Of a stretch of 64,000 bases of DNA, positions 17,747-27,486 are shown piece by piece. Origin of the DNA: Saprospiraceae bacterium (GTDB lineage Bacteria > Bacteroidota > Bacteroidia > Chitinophagales > Saprospiraceae); assembly GCA_020630435.1 (NCBI GenBank), contig JAHDBJ010000007.1, positions 117,834-181,833 on the forward strand, in the 5' to 3' direction. Numbering within the stretch: the stretch's first letter is position 1; each line of letters begins with the position of its first letter. The notes beneath the pieces are model-generated. The model was not told the DNA's origin. It did not search any database and saw nothing but the letters and a program-made list of their open reading frames with translations. The translations under genes and the position numbers were made by a program.

Positions 17747-17878
17747 CTATTTGTTAGTTTCTTATCCTCATAAATAAAGAATTTGACGACAAAATTAAAG
17801 AAATATCAATGGATTACTAATAAAATGAATTGATTAACAGTTTTATATTGAGTATTCGTACAACCTTATATGATTTTT

Positions 17879-17887
17879 TATTTTTGC
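17879..17887 (+). promoter_or_regulatory. -7 box supporting the start at 17900
   Basis: TATTTTTGC fits TAnnTTTG. A transcript start about seven bases downstream would leave a leader of only a few bases before the ATG at 17900 and would exclude the alternative in-frame ATG at 17870. Confidence 0.5.
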
Positions 17888-17899
17888 AAAAAAAATAAT

Positions 17900-19189
17900 A
17901 TGCTTAGAATTATTAGTTTAATCTTTTTGGTTTTGCCTTTACATTTACTAGGGCAAAAGGATGCTCCTCTAGGAGAATTAGAATTACAACGAGATGGCAA
18001 ATATTATCGTATCAATACAATACCACCTTTTACAGGAACAGCCTATGAAAATTTTGAAAATGGGAAGAAAAAATCTAGGGTAGAATTTAAAGATGGAAAA
18101 CTTGATGGTAAAGTAACGCAATGGCACGATACAGGAGAGAAGGCATCCATTGTACATTACTCTAATGGGATAAAAGAAGGAAAAGAAATACAGTTTTATC
18201 CTACAGGTGGAAAAAAAATGGAACTTCAATACATAAATGATGAGGTAGATGGTATGATACTAGAATGGCATGAAAATGGGCAAAAACTTTCAGAGGGTAT
18301 TTATAAAAACGGAAAAGCAGAAGGCAAACATCAATGGTGGTTTCGCTTAGGAAAATTGGATCAAGCAGTCGATTTTAAAAATGGTTTACCTGATGGAAAA
18401 ATCGAAAGATGGTATAGAAATGGGAAGAAAAAATTAGAAACACAATACCAAGCTGGATTGAAACAGGGTGTGAATAAGGAATGGTATGATAATGGTCAAC
18501 TAAAAGTAGAAAGTGCTTTCATTGCGGATCAAGAGGATGGTCTAGCAAAATTTTATTCTAAAAAAGGGTATTTACTAGACGAGCGGAAGTTTAAAAAAGG
18601 AACTCTAATAGAACATAAAAATTATAGAAGTGGCGGAATAAAAGCAGGAAAACAGCATTTTATCCAAGTTTTTAATGAAAAAGAAAGTTTTTTTGTAGTA
18701 GATATTAAAGGCGAAAAATTTGTTCGAGATAGAAGTGCAAAAATTATTACATATAACGTAGATGGTATGCTTCTACAAATCCATATTCGTCCTATTGAAA
18801 CTATTCAAACTGATGCTACTACTAATAGTAAAGATGTTTTATTGGCCTTTAAATCCTTCGAACAAAAATATATTGAAACAGAAACCCAATCAAAAATAAA
18901 TATTGAACTTAATCAAAAAAGCAATTCATCTGGATTAGAGTATTTATACTGGTATTTTGATTCTCCTTCCAAAAATACTCAACCTCAAACTCCTAGGACG
19001 GTTCAACAAGAACACTATTTTTCTTTTGTTTGTAATAAGCAAATTCTTTCGTTATATAGTGTAGTTACTAATTCAGATGATGAACGTAAAGTATTAGCAA
19101 TGCTTAAACATATTGCAGATGGTGTAAGCATAAAAAAAGATAGGATAGATTTAAATGCTCTCCAAAACGAAGTCTTAAAAAAGAAATAA
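17900..19189 (+). CDS. Exported MORN-repeat-variant protein (YwqK-like)
   Basis: 429 residues from the ATG at 17900; signal peptide MLRIISLIFLVLPLHLLGQ. Residues about 35-235 contain eight to nine tandem MORN-variant units of 22-25 residues (pattern W-x-x-N-G-x-K-x-x-x-x-x-Y-x-N-G-x-x-x-G, for example EWHENGQKLSEGIYKNGKAEG-like units). The C-terminal half has no recognised domain. Databases often call such repeats antitoxin YwqK, but here the protein is secreted, stands alone and has no toxin next to it, so a structural or binding role in the envelope is more likely. Whether it is periplasmic or surface-exposed cannot be decided. Confidence 0.8.
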   Translation: MLRIISLIFLVLPLHLLGQKDAPLGELELQRDGKYYRINTIPPFTGTAYENFENGKKKSRVEFKDGKLDGKVTQWHDTGEKASIVHYSNGIKEGKEIQFYPTGGKKMELQYINDEVDGMILEWHENGQKLSEGIYKNGKAEGKHQWWFRLGKLDQAVDFKNGLPDGKIERWYRNGKKKLETQYQAGLKQGVNKEWYDNGQLKVESAFIADQEDGLAKFYSKKGYLLDERKFKKGTLIEHKNYRSGGIKAGKQHFIQVFNEKESFFVVDIKGEKFVRDRSAKIITYNVDGMLLQIHIRPIETIQTDATTNSKDVLLAFKSFEQKYIETETQSKINIELNQKSNSSGLEYLYWYFDSPSKNTQPQTPRTVQQEHYFSFVCNKQILSLYSVVTNSDDERKVLAMLKHIADGVSIKKDRIDLNALQNEVLKKK

Positions 19190-19566
19190 TTCAACAATTA
19201 AAGTTAAATAGAAGTTGTTCAATAATAAAAAAGCTGCCTACTTAACACTATCTAATCAAAATTGTGTATGAAAATTTGTAAAATAACCCCTCATTTTACA
19301 AAACTAAAATTTTTAGATAGATGATTAAGTAAACAGCCTATACTGTGTTAGAAATCGTTCTAGATTTCAATTAAACTAATATACTTCCTTTGAAGTATAT
19401 ATACTAAGAGAGAAAAATTTAATTTGCATTTAAATCCATTAATTAGTTTGTAATTACGTTTGCAATATAGGGGAGAAACGAATAAAGAATCAATATTAGA
19501 TGGTATTACAAAGGTGTTACGCTTACTTAAGGTTTTGTTAAATTGACTTTAGCTTGACATTTAAAG
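19190..19566. other. 377-base gap between convergent genes, with hairpins
   Basis: No gene was recognised. The gap holds the long imperfect hairpin at 19233-19337 and a perfect nine-pair stem-loop ATATACTTC-CTTT-GAAGTATAT at 19379-19400. Both neighbours end toward the gap, so these may serve as terminators, although neither is followed by a clean T run. Confidence 0.5.
19233..19337. repeat. Long imperfect inverted repeat (hairpin, MITE-like or bidirectional terminator)
   Basis: Outer arms GCTGCCTACTTAA and TTAAGTAAACAGC pair with two mismatches; the next segments ACTATCTAA and TTAGATAGATG also pair. The inner arms TTTGTAAAAT (19275-19284) and ATTTTACAAA (19293-19302) are perfect around an eight-base loop. 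Confidence 0.6.
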
Positions 19567-20673
19567 CTATCTACCAGACCATAAATTAACCTGAATCTTA
19601 AATTTTTCAGGAGATTCAAACATCTTTTTTCTAGCTTGTATAGCGACAATATCAGATTTAGATAAGAAACTATAATTTGACTTTAAGATACTTTCTAGTT
19701 CAGCAATGATGTTATCTTTATTTTCCCAATAGGTATTTTTCATATTAGTAATATCCTCTAGTAAATCCATTTTTATACGCTGAATCTGTGGTTTAAATAG
19801 TGCATCCTTATTGCTTAAGTCGTTTAGTTTATCTAGAATTTGTTTATGAATACCTCTCCCAAGTAAACTACTTCCTTCATTATCAGAAGTCTCTAAAAAC
19901 CAACTTTCATGAAAATACTCGATGCTATCAATAGGATACATTAAGAAACACAGATTAACAAACCTGTCATCATCATCTCCTCTAGTATTTATAGCGACCT
20001 GTTTAATACTTTTAAAATCTTTAAACAAATAATATCGTTTGCCATTATCTATCAACTGTAATGAATAACCCAATAGACAATTTTCCAACCAAAACAAATT
20101 AGGGAGAGTTGCATCATCTACTAATCGAATTTTATCTTCTAATTTTTTTACAATTTCATTTCTCAATTCCACTCCTACTGTATAATGTTTTGCAAATGCG
20201 GTAACATTATCAAGTTCATAAAATTTCGCATTATATTGTTTAATTCTTTCGTTAAGTTCAGTACCAAAAAAGGTCTCAAGGCGCTTTTTTAATAATAAGT
20301 CCGTAAATTGCTCTTCCCCCTTCTTTTCAAAGGTTACTCCAGCCGCATAAACCCAACCTTTTTTACCATCTCTTAAGAGAACCTCAAGCCAAGGTTCATT
20401 ATAACTTACCCCATTAAATCTTATTTTACTCGTAAGATTGCTTACAGTTCCTGTAAAATTTAATTTCGAACGTTTGTCACACCTCTTAATAAGCTCTCCT
20501 TCTAAACCAGCTTTTGACCAAATCACAACATTATCCTCTAACACAATTAACTTTGGATAACTTTTAAGTGCAACTGACTTTACAGTAGGAGACTGAAAAC
20601 GCTGTTCCTTTTCATTCACACATGAAAAAAGAAAAGCAAATAACATAAAACTCCAAATCCATTTTATTGTCAT
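19567..20673 (-). CDS. SH3-like-domain lipoprotein of unknown function
   Basis: 368 residues. The N-terminus ends in FLFSC, a lipobox with lipidation at Cys18. Residues about 45-130 form a bacterial SH3-like domain (VVIWSKAGLEGELI, then EPWLEVLLRDGKKGWVYAAGV), a fold that binds peptidoglycan or peptides in envelope proteins. The remaining C-terminal two thirds are alpha-helical with no recognised family. It is transcribed alone, divergent from the lysyl-endopeptidase-like gene. An envelope or cell-wall-sensing role is inferred from the SH3 domain. Confidence 0.75.
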   Translation of the reverse strand: MTIKWIWSFMLFAFLFSCVNEKEQRFQSPTVKSVALKSYPKLIVLEDNVVIWSKAGLEGELIKRCDKRSKLNFTGTVSNLTSKIRFNGVSYNEPWLEVLLRDGKKGWVYAAGVTFEKKGEEQFTDLLLKKRLETFFGTELNERIKQYNAKFYELDNVTAFAKHYTVGVELRNEIVKKLEDKIRLVDDATLPNLFWLENCLLGYSLQLIDNGKRYYLFKDFKSIKQVAINTRGDDDDRFVNLCFLMYPIDSIEYFHESWFLETSDNEGSSLLGRGIHKQILDKLNDLSNKDALFKPQIQRIKMDLLEDITNMKNTYWENKDNIIAELESILKSNYSFLSKSDIVAIQARKKMFESPEKFKIQVNLWSGR

Positions 20674-21009
20674 AGTGTTCTATAAACAAGAAAGAAATTT
20701 ATATATGTTCAATGGGGAAGCTAATAGCGATTTTGACAAATTTAAATAAAAAAAATATTATTCAACAGACATTATAATATCTTCATAAAAATTTAATATT
20801 AAAATATAATGTAAAATTTCAGCTTATATCGTTACAAATCCAATAAAACTCATCTTATCAATTCTTATAATCATATTAAAAAAAATCTACCAAATCTGAT
20901 TAGTATCATGTCACAAAACCCTCTTGAATTATCTTGAAAATTTGGTTTTTAAAGTTAAGATTCGCCTAGATATTCACTCCCCTATTTTAAACAACAGACA
21001 TATCTACAG
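20674..21009. other. 336-base divergent intergenic region
   Basis: Very AT-rich, no open reading frame or RNA gene recognised. It must hold the promoters for the divergent SH3 lipoprotein and T9SS protease genes, but no element with both a -33 and a -7 box was convincing. Confidence 0.5.
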
Positions 21010-24000
21010 ATGAATAGAAAACTATACTTTAACTATTTCCTCTTATTTTTTCTGATCTTTATATCTAATCAACAGTATGCACAGATTAGCTTAGGAGGGA
21101 AACCCAAAAGTAAAATTCTTAAAAAAGAAAAACTCCCTAAACCTCCAACCATCTTGATGCCCATTGTAAATACTGCTAAATTACTAAAAGAAGATAAATT
21201 CAATGATGCATTCTCTGATTTTCCAAAGCGATTTGCCTACTCCATTCCTGTAAATTTAAACCTTCAAAATGCTGGAAAGTGGACAACATTACAGAATGGT
21301 GATAGAATATGGCGGTTAACCATTGAAAGTGTTGATGCTCTATCCCTGAATTTTTTATATGAACGTTTTTATCTGCCGAAAGGAAGTCTTTTATATATAT
21401 ATAATCAAGATAAATCGCACATCATTGGTGGTTTTAGTCAACATAACAATCGCTCACATAAAAAATTTGCAACAGGTATTGTCAATGGTGACAAAGTCAC
21501 CTTGGAATATTTTGAGCCTTCTAATGTAAAAGGTAAAGGTATTATCTCTATAGGAAAGGTTAATCATGCCTATAGAGATGTAAAACATAAACGTAGAGCA
21601 TTGGGAGATTCTAATGCTTGTCAAGTAGATATTAATTGTTCGGAAGGGAGTGCATGGCAAGACGAAAAGAAAGGTGTCGTCAGAACCTTACTCAATGGGA
21701 CATCATGGTGTTCAGGCTCCTTAATTAGAGTCATGGATAATGCTAATTGTTCTTCTTATGTCTTGACAGCTAACCATTGTCTAAATGGGCTTTACGATGC
21801 AATAACCGCTCCTACTATAGCAAATTATATCTGCTATTTTAATTATGAATATGATGACTGTAATACGGGAAGTAATACCCCTTCTGATGAAACTATAACA
21901 GGAGCAACTGTTATTGCAAATGATTCAAGCCTAGACTTTGCCTTACTAGAACTAGATGCTGACCCTGTTGATTCCAATTATGATGTTTATTTAAATGGTT
22001 GGGATGCCAGAGACCAAATACCTGCTAGTGGTGGAGTAGGAATACATCATCCTCAAGGAGATGCAAAAAAAATAGCAACCCATAGCGGCGTTCCCACTAC
22101 ATTAGGTAATGACTGGGCTGTCTTTTTTGAAACAACGACCAATGGTCATTCTTTAATGGAAATAAGTTCTTCTGGATCGCCCTTATTTGATGCTAATTCT
22201 AGAATTTTAGGACAACTCAATGGTGCTGATATTGACATTACTTGCGCTTCAAGTGGAACACAATTAGCTGTTTATCCTAAACTCGCACTATCATGGTTAA
22301 ATGGTAGTATTACTGATAATAGACGTAAATTACAACCATGGCTTGATCCCAATGATGTAACACCTCTATTTATAGATGGAGCCTATCCCAATGATATCTC
22401 TTGTACCTCAACTATCGTAAATATCCAAACTTCTGATAGCACATCTGAACCAGAAGGTACAGATTGTAATAATAGAACAATTTCATTTGGAGTGACACTC
22501 ACATCAGAACCTTCTGATGATGTAAATATAAGCTGGACATTTAGTGGTACGGCTTCTAATCCTGATGACTATACAGTTGTAGGAGGTACGACTCATACAT
22601 TTACAAGTGCTAACTGGAATAGACCTAAAATCGTCACTCTTTCTATCGTACAAGATGCTGTTAAAGAAGCTAACGAAAATATAATTGTAGAAATTTCGAG
22701 TGCAACTGGTGGAGGCGTCATTATAGGTAGTTCAGATCAATTAATTTTCACATTGACTGATGACGATCTTTCTCCTGATGTAACAACCATTTTTTCGGAA
22801 GACTTTGAAGGGGCTATTTCATGGAATCAAGCGACTTCGTCAGGAGCTTCGAATGTTTGGAGTTTAGGTTCTGAAGCACCATTGACAGGGTTATGTGCAT
22901 ATATATCTTCTGGAACAGGATATACTTATGATAATACAACGAGTGCTGCAAGGCTCCAAAGTCCTAATATCTCAACTATTGGATATACTGCCTTAAATTT
23001 GACTTTCGATTATATTTGTGAAGGAGAAGCTTCAGGAGGAACATTTAGTGATTTTGGAAGACTTTACTATTCTGTTGATGGTGGTGCTAATTGGGTCTTA
23101 TTCGGTACAAATATTCATGGACAAAGTACGGCTAATACTTATTCTATTACCCTACCCGCAGCAACAGAGAATGTTACACAATTTCGGCTCGGATTTAGAT
23201 GGGATAATAATAGTAGTATCCAAAATCAGCCACCTTTTGCTATTGACAATGTTTTGCTTACAGGCACATTATCTAGTGCTACAGATATACAAACAGTTGT
23301 CAATACTGCTTCAGGATACGCCGAACATTATTTAGGGCCTTATCATACCGTTCATTTTTATGATCAAACAACTGGACGAATTATGTTGTCTATAGAAGAG
23401 TTATCTGGATTTGACTATGGGTGTACTAGAGTAGAAGTCGATAGAGCAGGTATAGACGAAACAGCTTGGATTTATGGAAACCAAGTAACCAATAAAACCT
23501 TTAAAGTTACTCCTACAACCAACCACCCAACAGGAAGTTATAATATAACTTTATATTATGAAAATACAGAGCTGCCTACTTTTATTCTCAATATACAATC
23601 AATGGTAAAAGGGGCTGAGAGCATTAATAATAGTACAAATGATGCTACAAATTCCGTGGCTGTTATTTACAACCAAACTGCCTTTGGCACTCATCATAAA
23701 TTTACAGCTCAATTTAATACTGGCTTTTCAGGATTCGGGCTATCCAACGCTATTCCTGGGCAATTGCCTGTTGAATTAAGTCATTTCAAAGCCTTAGCCT
23801 CTACCAGATCGATCCAGTTAGATTGGGCAACAACAGCTGAAGTTGACAACAAAGGTTTTGAATTGCAACGAAGTACAAATCCAACAAATGGGTTTAGAAA
23901 TATTACTTGGGTAAATGGTGCAGGAACTACTTCAAAAAAGCAATTTTATACATTCAATGATTTCGATGTTATAGAAGGTCTACATTACTATTATCGTTTA

Positions 24001-24303
24001 AAACAAGTAGATTTTGATGGAAAGTTTGAATATTCTAATATTGTCTCTGCTAAAATAGAATCTAATACCAAACAAATTCGACTTGTGCCTAATCCTGCTC
24101 GTGATATTGTTCGTTTAGAATTAAACGAAACCCTAAAAGAAAAAACAATTATATCTATTTATAATACACAAGGTAAACGTCTTAAAGATATTTTTTATAA
24201 TGAATCACTAGAAATAGACATAAGTTTACTCCCTAAAGGAATATATTTCCTAAACATCAAAAATTCTGAAATCGATCAAACGAAGAAACTCATTATTGAG
24301 TGA
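21010..24303 (+). CDS. Lysyl-endopeptidase-like trypsin-fold protease with T9SS sorting domain
   Basis: 1097 residues. Signal peptide (1-25, ending QYAQ); N-terminal region about 60-190; a chymotrypsin-fold S1 domain resembling Achromobacter/Lysobacter lysyl endopeptidase (about 200-450), with its Cys-rich beginning and complete triad H256 (TANHC), D309 (SLDFALLEL) and S390 (SSGSPL); a Calx-beta-like domain (about 475-590); a MAM/jelly-roll-like domain beginning EDFEGAISW (about 597-755); an Fn3-like region (about 915-1010); and a type A T9SS sorting domain (about 1020-1097, PNPARD). It is a large multidomain secreted protease, likely a nutrient-acquisition or predation enzyme. Followed by an intrinsic terminator, so monocistronic. 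Confidence 0.9.
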   Translation: MNRKLYFNYFLLFFLIFISNQQYAQISLGGKPKSKILKKEKLPKPPTILMPIVNTAKLLKEDKFNDAFSDFPKRFAYSIPVNLNLQNAGKWTTLQNGDRIWRLTIESVDALSLNFLYERFYLPKGSLLYIYNQDKSHIIGGFSQHNNRSHKKFATGIVNGDKVTLEYFEPSNVKGKGIISIGKVNHAYRDVKHKRRALGDSNACQVDINCSEGSAWQDEKKGVVRTLLNGTSWCSGSLIRVMDNANCSSYVLTANHCLNGLYDAITAPTIANYICYFNYEYDDCNTGSNTPSDETITGATVIANDSSLDFALLELDADPVDSNYDVYLNGWDARDQIPASGGVGIHHPQGDAKKIATHSGVPTTLGNDWAVFFETTTNGHSLMEISSSGSPLFDANSRILGQLNGADIDITCASSGTQLAVYPKLALSWLNGSITDNRRKLQPWLDPNDVTPLFIDGAYPNDISCTSTIVNIQTSDSTSEPEGTDCNNRTISFGVTLTSEPSDDVNISWTFSGTASNPDDYTVVGGTTHTFTSANWNRPKIVTLSIVQDAVKEANENIIVEISSATGGGVIIGSSDQLIFTLTDDDLSPDVTTIFSEDFEGAISWNQATSSGASNVWSLGSEAPLTGLCAYISSGTGYTYDNTTSAARLQSPNISTIGYTALNLTFDYICEGEASGGTFSDFGRLYYSVDGGANWVLFGTNIHGQSTANTYSITLPAATENVTQFRLGFRWDNNSSIQNQPPFAIDNVLLTGTLSSATDIQTVVNTASGYAEHYLGPYHTVHFYDQTTGRIMLSIEELSGFDYGCTRVEVDRAGIDETAWIYGNQVTNKTFKVTPTTNHPTGSYNITLYYENTELPTFILNIQSMVKGAESINNSTNDATNSVAVIYNQTAFGTHHKFTAQFNTGFSGFGLSNAIPGQLPVELSHFKALASTRSIQLDWATTAEVDNKGFELQRSTNPTNGFRNITWVNGAGTTSKKQFYTFNDFDVIEGLHYYYRLKQVDFDGKFEYSNIVSAKIESNTKQIRLVPNPARDIVRLELNETLKEKTIISIYNTQGKRLKDIFYNESLEIDISLLPKGIYFLNIKNSEIDQTKKLIIE

Positions 24304-24329
24304 TAATTTTATTATAAAATGATTTGAAT

Positions 24330-24371
24330 AAAAACGCTCGGTAAAATATAGTATTTTATTGAGCGTTTTTT
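24330..24371 (+). terminator. Intrinsic terminator of the T9SS protease gene
   Basis: AAAACGCTC (24331-24339) pairs with GAGCGTTTT (24361-24369), extended inward by GGTAAAATA and TATTTTATT with G-T pairs, then T-rich. A long, nearly perfect stem. Confidence 0.85.
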
Positions 24372-24414
24372 GTTCTACTATAGCACAACTATTATAATAT
24401 TCCGTAGATTTTAT

Positions 24415-24422
24415 TAGATTTG
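24415..24422 (+). promoter_or_regulatory. Likely -7 box of the amidohydrolase operon
   Basis: TAGATTTG followed by TC matches TAnnTTTG, 20 bases before the ATG at 24443. The -33 region is not conserved. Confidence 0.45.
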
Positions 24423-24442
24423 TCAAGATTAAAAATCAAATT

Positions 24443-27442
24443 ATGAATAAAATCTTCTTAGGAATAGCAATTACGATACTTTGCATATCTTCTAATCTAA
24501 TCGCTCAAAAAACATTCCCAACTAATGGAGTTTATGATCATAGAGATAAACATTTCGTTTTTGAAAATGCAACTATTTATAAATCCTATAATCAAAAACT
24601 TGAAAATGCTACATTAATTATAAAGAACGGCAAGATCGTTTCTATCGGTAGTCGTTTAAGTATTCCTAAAAATGCTGTTGTTTTTGATATGAAAGGAAAA
24701 ACAATCTATCCTTCTTTCATAGAAATGTATTCTAACTATGGCTTACCCAAACCAACTGCAGCGGGTAAACGCCCTGAACGATTACCTCAAATGCTTTCCA
24801 ATAAAAAAGGAGCCTATGGGTGGAATGAAGCATTGAGAACAGAATTTAGTTCTGATAAAGTTTTTAAGGTCAATAAAGAAGAAGCCAAAAAAATGCGAAA
24901 ATTAGGCTTTGGAACAATCTTAACACATCAGATGAATGGAATGTCCAGAGGAACTTCTGCATTGGTAAATCTTGGCGATGACCGTGAAAATATTAGTTTG
25001 CTAAAAACAAAAGTAGCCCATCATTTATCTTTTAGCAAAGGAAAATCTACTCAAAATTATCCTAGTTCATTGATGGGAGCTATTGCTTTATTTAGACAAA
25101 CATATTATGATGCTCAATGGTATAAAAATGGCGGTTCTAAAGAAGAACGAAATCTTTCGTTAGAAGCATGGAATAAACTGCAAGAACTTCCTCAAATCTT
25201 TGAAGTTAGAGATAAACTAGAAATATTAAGAGCCCATAAAATAGCACAGGAGTTTAATATGCGATATATTTTTAAAGGTAGTGGAGATGAATACCAACGA
25301 CTTGATGAAATAAAAGCGACTAATGCACAATTTATTATTCCTGTAAAATTTCCAGAGGCTTTTGATGTATCCGATCCCTATAGCACGATGATGTTAGAGT
25401 TAAGCGATATGAAACATTGGGAATTAGCTCCTTCTAATCCTGCAAGATTGGCAAAAGCAAATATCGAATTTGCGCTCACCAGCCATGGTTTGAAAAATAA
25501 GGAAACTTTTTTAAAAAATATTAAAAAAGCAATAAAGTATGGATTATCGGAAGAACAAGCCCTAAAAGCAATCACCTATTCTCCTGCTAAAATCCTAAAA
25601 ATCGAAAGTATCCTAGGTTCTTTAGAAAGTGGTAAATTGGCAAATTTTATCATTACTGATGGAAATATTTTTGAAGATAAAACAACAATCTACCAAAACT
25701 GGATAAATGGAAAAGGTTATATTTTGCAAAATTTTAAAGATACACCAACTACAGCAGTATATAACCTTTCCTATGGAGATAAGAATACAATGCTTTTTAT
25801 AGAAGGTGACCCTGAAAAACCTAATGCTCTAATCGCTCCAAATGTTCCTTCAAAAGATTCCCTTAAGAAAGAAGTAATATACCTATTAAAAAAGGATTTA
25901 ATCACCTTATCCTTTAGTCCTGATTCTACAGGAGTTGTACATCTTTCTGGTACTAAAAGTAATCTAGGCTACAAGGGCGAAGGAACATTACCTGATGGGC
26001 GTTGGATAAAGTGGTCAGCAACTCCCAATAGAGCTAATCCAACTATTGAAAAAAAAGAAATTAAAAAGGAGAAAAAAGAAATTGAGCAGACTGGAAAGGT
26101 TGTTTATCCTTTTATGGCCTATGGATGGGAAAAACGTCCACAAACGGAGACTTTTTTATTCAAAAATGCTACAGTTTGGACAAATGAAAAAGAAGGGATA
26201 TTAGAAAAGGCTGATGTACTTGTAAAAAACAGCAAAATTGTACAAGTAGGCAATAATTTATCTGCTTCAGGAGCTACTGAAATCGATGCTACAGGAAAAC
26301 ATTTGACCTCTGGTATTATAGATGAGCATGCGCATATCGCTATCAGTCGTGGTGTAAATGAAGGAACACAATACAGTTCAGCCGAAGTAAGTATAGCAGA
26401 TGTAGTCAATTCAGAAGATATAAATATTTATCGTCAATTAGCAGGAGGTGTTACTGCCGCCCAATTACTACATGGTTCTGCTAACCCCATTGGAGGGCAG
26501 TCAGGCATTGTTAAATTTCGTTGGGGGGCAACTCCAGAGGAAATGAAAATAAAAGACGCAGCACCTTTCATCAAATTCGCATTAGGTGAAAATGTCAAAC
26601 AAGTTAATTGGGGGGATAAGTATCGTATTCGATTCCCACAATCTCGAATGGGCGTAGAGCAAGTCTACGACGATCATTTTACCCGAGCTAGAGAATATGG
26701 CAATCGTAAGCGTTCAGGCAAACCTTATCGTAAGGATCTAGAGATGGAAACCTTGTTAGAGATCCTAGAAAAAAAACGCTTCATTACTTGTCATTCATAC
26801 GTACAAAGTGAGATTAATATGTTGATGAAAATAGCCGAAAAACATGGCTTCACCTTAAATACCTTTACCCATATCCTTGAAGGATATAAAGTAGCCGATA
26901 AAATGCAAAAACATGGTGCAGGAGGCTCTACTTTTTCTGATTGGTGGGCCTATAAGTATGAAGTGATAGATGCTATCCCTCAAAATGCTGCCATACTTAA
27001 TGAACAAGGCGTTACAGTCGCTATTAATTCCGATGATGCTGAAATGGGAAGACGCTTAAATCAGGAAGCAGCTAAGTCTGTTATGTATGGAGGAATGAGT
27101 GAGGAAGATGCTTGGAAATTAGTCACTTTAAATCCAGCTATTCTTCTTCATTTAGATCACCGAATGGGAAGTATAAAAGTAGGAAAAGATGCAGACCTAG
27201 TTTTGTGGTCAGATAATCCCCTTTCTATTTATGCTAAACCCGAAATGACCCTAGTAGACGGTATAAAATATTTTGATCGAGAAAAAGATCAGAAAATGAG
27301 AAAAGATATTCAGAAAGAACGGGCGAGACTAATACAAAAAATGCTCCAACACAAAAAGAAAGGTGGAAAAACTAAACCCCCTTCCAAAAAGCATCACCAC
27401 TTATACCATTGTGATGATTTACATGACGAGATAGAAGATTAG
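24443..27442 (+). CDS. Exported tandem amidohydrolase-superfamily protein
   Basis: 999 residues. Signal peptide (1-21, ending IAQ). Two amidohydrolase-like halves: residues about 30-430, in which the usual HxH after the beta-strand is replaced (YPSFIEMYSNYG), so this half looks non-catalytic; and residues about 570-960, with DEHAHIAIS (HxH), CHSYVQSE, FTHILEGYK and the Asp in INSDDAEMG, a complete imidazolonepropionase/prolidase-like metal site. The tail is Lys- and His-rich. It should hydrolyse a cyclic amide or an X-Pro/X-Asp-type dipeptide bond in the periplasm. A second amidohydrolase follows after 44 bases, and such pairs are common in Bacteroidota. Confidence 0.85.
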   Translation: MNKIFLGIAITILCISSNLIAQKTFPTNGVYDHRDKHFVFENATIYKSYNQKLENATLIIKNGKIVSIGSRLSIPKNAVVFDMKGKTIYPSFIEMYSNYGLPKPTAAGKRPERLPQMLSNKKGAYGWNEALRTEFSSDKVFKVNKEEAKKMRKLGFGTILTHQMNGMSRGTSALVNLGDDRENISLLKTKVAHHLSFSKGKSTQNYPSSLMGAIALFRQTYYDAQWYKNGGSKEERNLSLEAWNKLQELPQIFEVRDKLEILRAHKIAQEFNMRYIFKGSGDEYQRLDEIKATNAQFIIPVKFPEAFDVSDPYSTMMLELSDMKHWELAPSNPARLAKANIEFALTSHGLKNKETFLKNIKKAIKYGLSEEQALKAITYSPAKILKIESILGSLESGKLANFIITDGNIFEDKTTIYQNWINGKGYILQNFKDTPTTAVYNLSYGDKNTMLFIEGDPEKPNALIAPNVPSKDSLKKEVIYLLKKDLITLSFSPDSTGVVHLSGTKSNLGYKGEGTLPDGRWIKWSATPNRANPTIEKKEIKKEKKEIEQTGKVVYPFMAYGWEKRPQTETFLFKNATVWTNEKEGILEKADVLVKNSKIVQVGNNLSASGATEIDATGKHLTSGIIDEHAHIAISRGVNEGTQYSSAEVSIADVVNSEDINIYRQLAGGVTAAQLLHGSANPIGGQSGIVKFRWGATPEEMKIKDAAPFIKFALGENVKQVNWGDKYRIRFPQSRMGVEQVYDDHFTRAREYGNRKRSGKPYRKDLEMETLLEILEKKRFITCHSYVQSEINMLMKIAEKHGFTLNTFTHILEGYKVADKMQKHGAGGSTFSDWWAYKYEVIDAIPQNAAILNEQGVTVAINSDDAEMGRRLNQEAAKSVMYGGMSEEDAWKLVTLNPAILLHLDHRMGSIKVGKDADLVLWSDNPLSIYAKPEMTLVDGIKYFDREKDQKMRKDIQKERARLIQKMLQHKKKGGKTKPPSKKHHHLYHCDDLHDEIED

Positions 27443-27486
27443 AAATAGAATATTGTGATTTTATTTTTATAAAAAAAAAAAAAGAA

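Noticed and set aside
17870..17899. Upstream in-frame ATG at 17870 for the MORN gene
   Set aside because: The -7 box at 17879-17887 lies inside this extension and the signal peptide begins properly at 17900.
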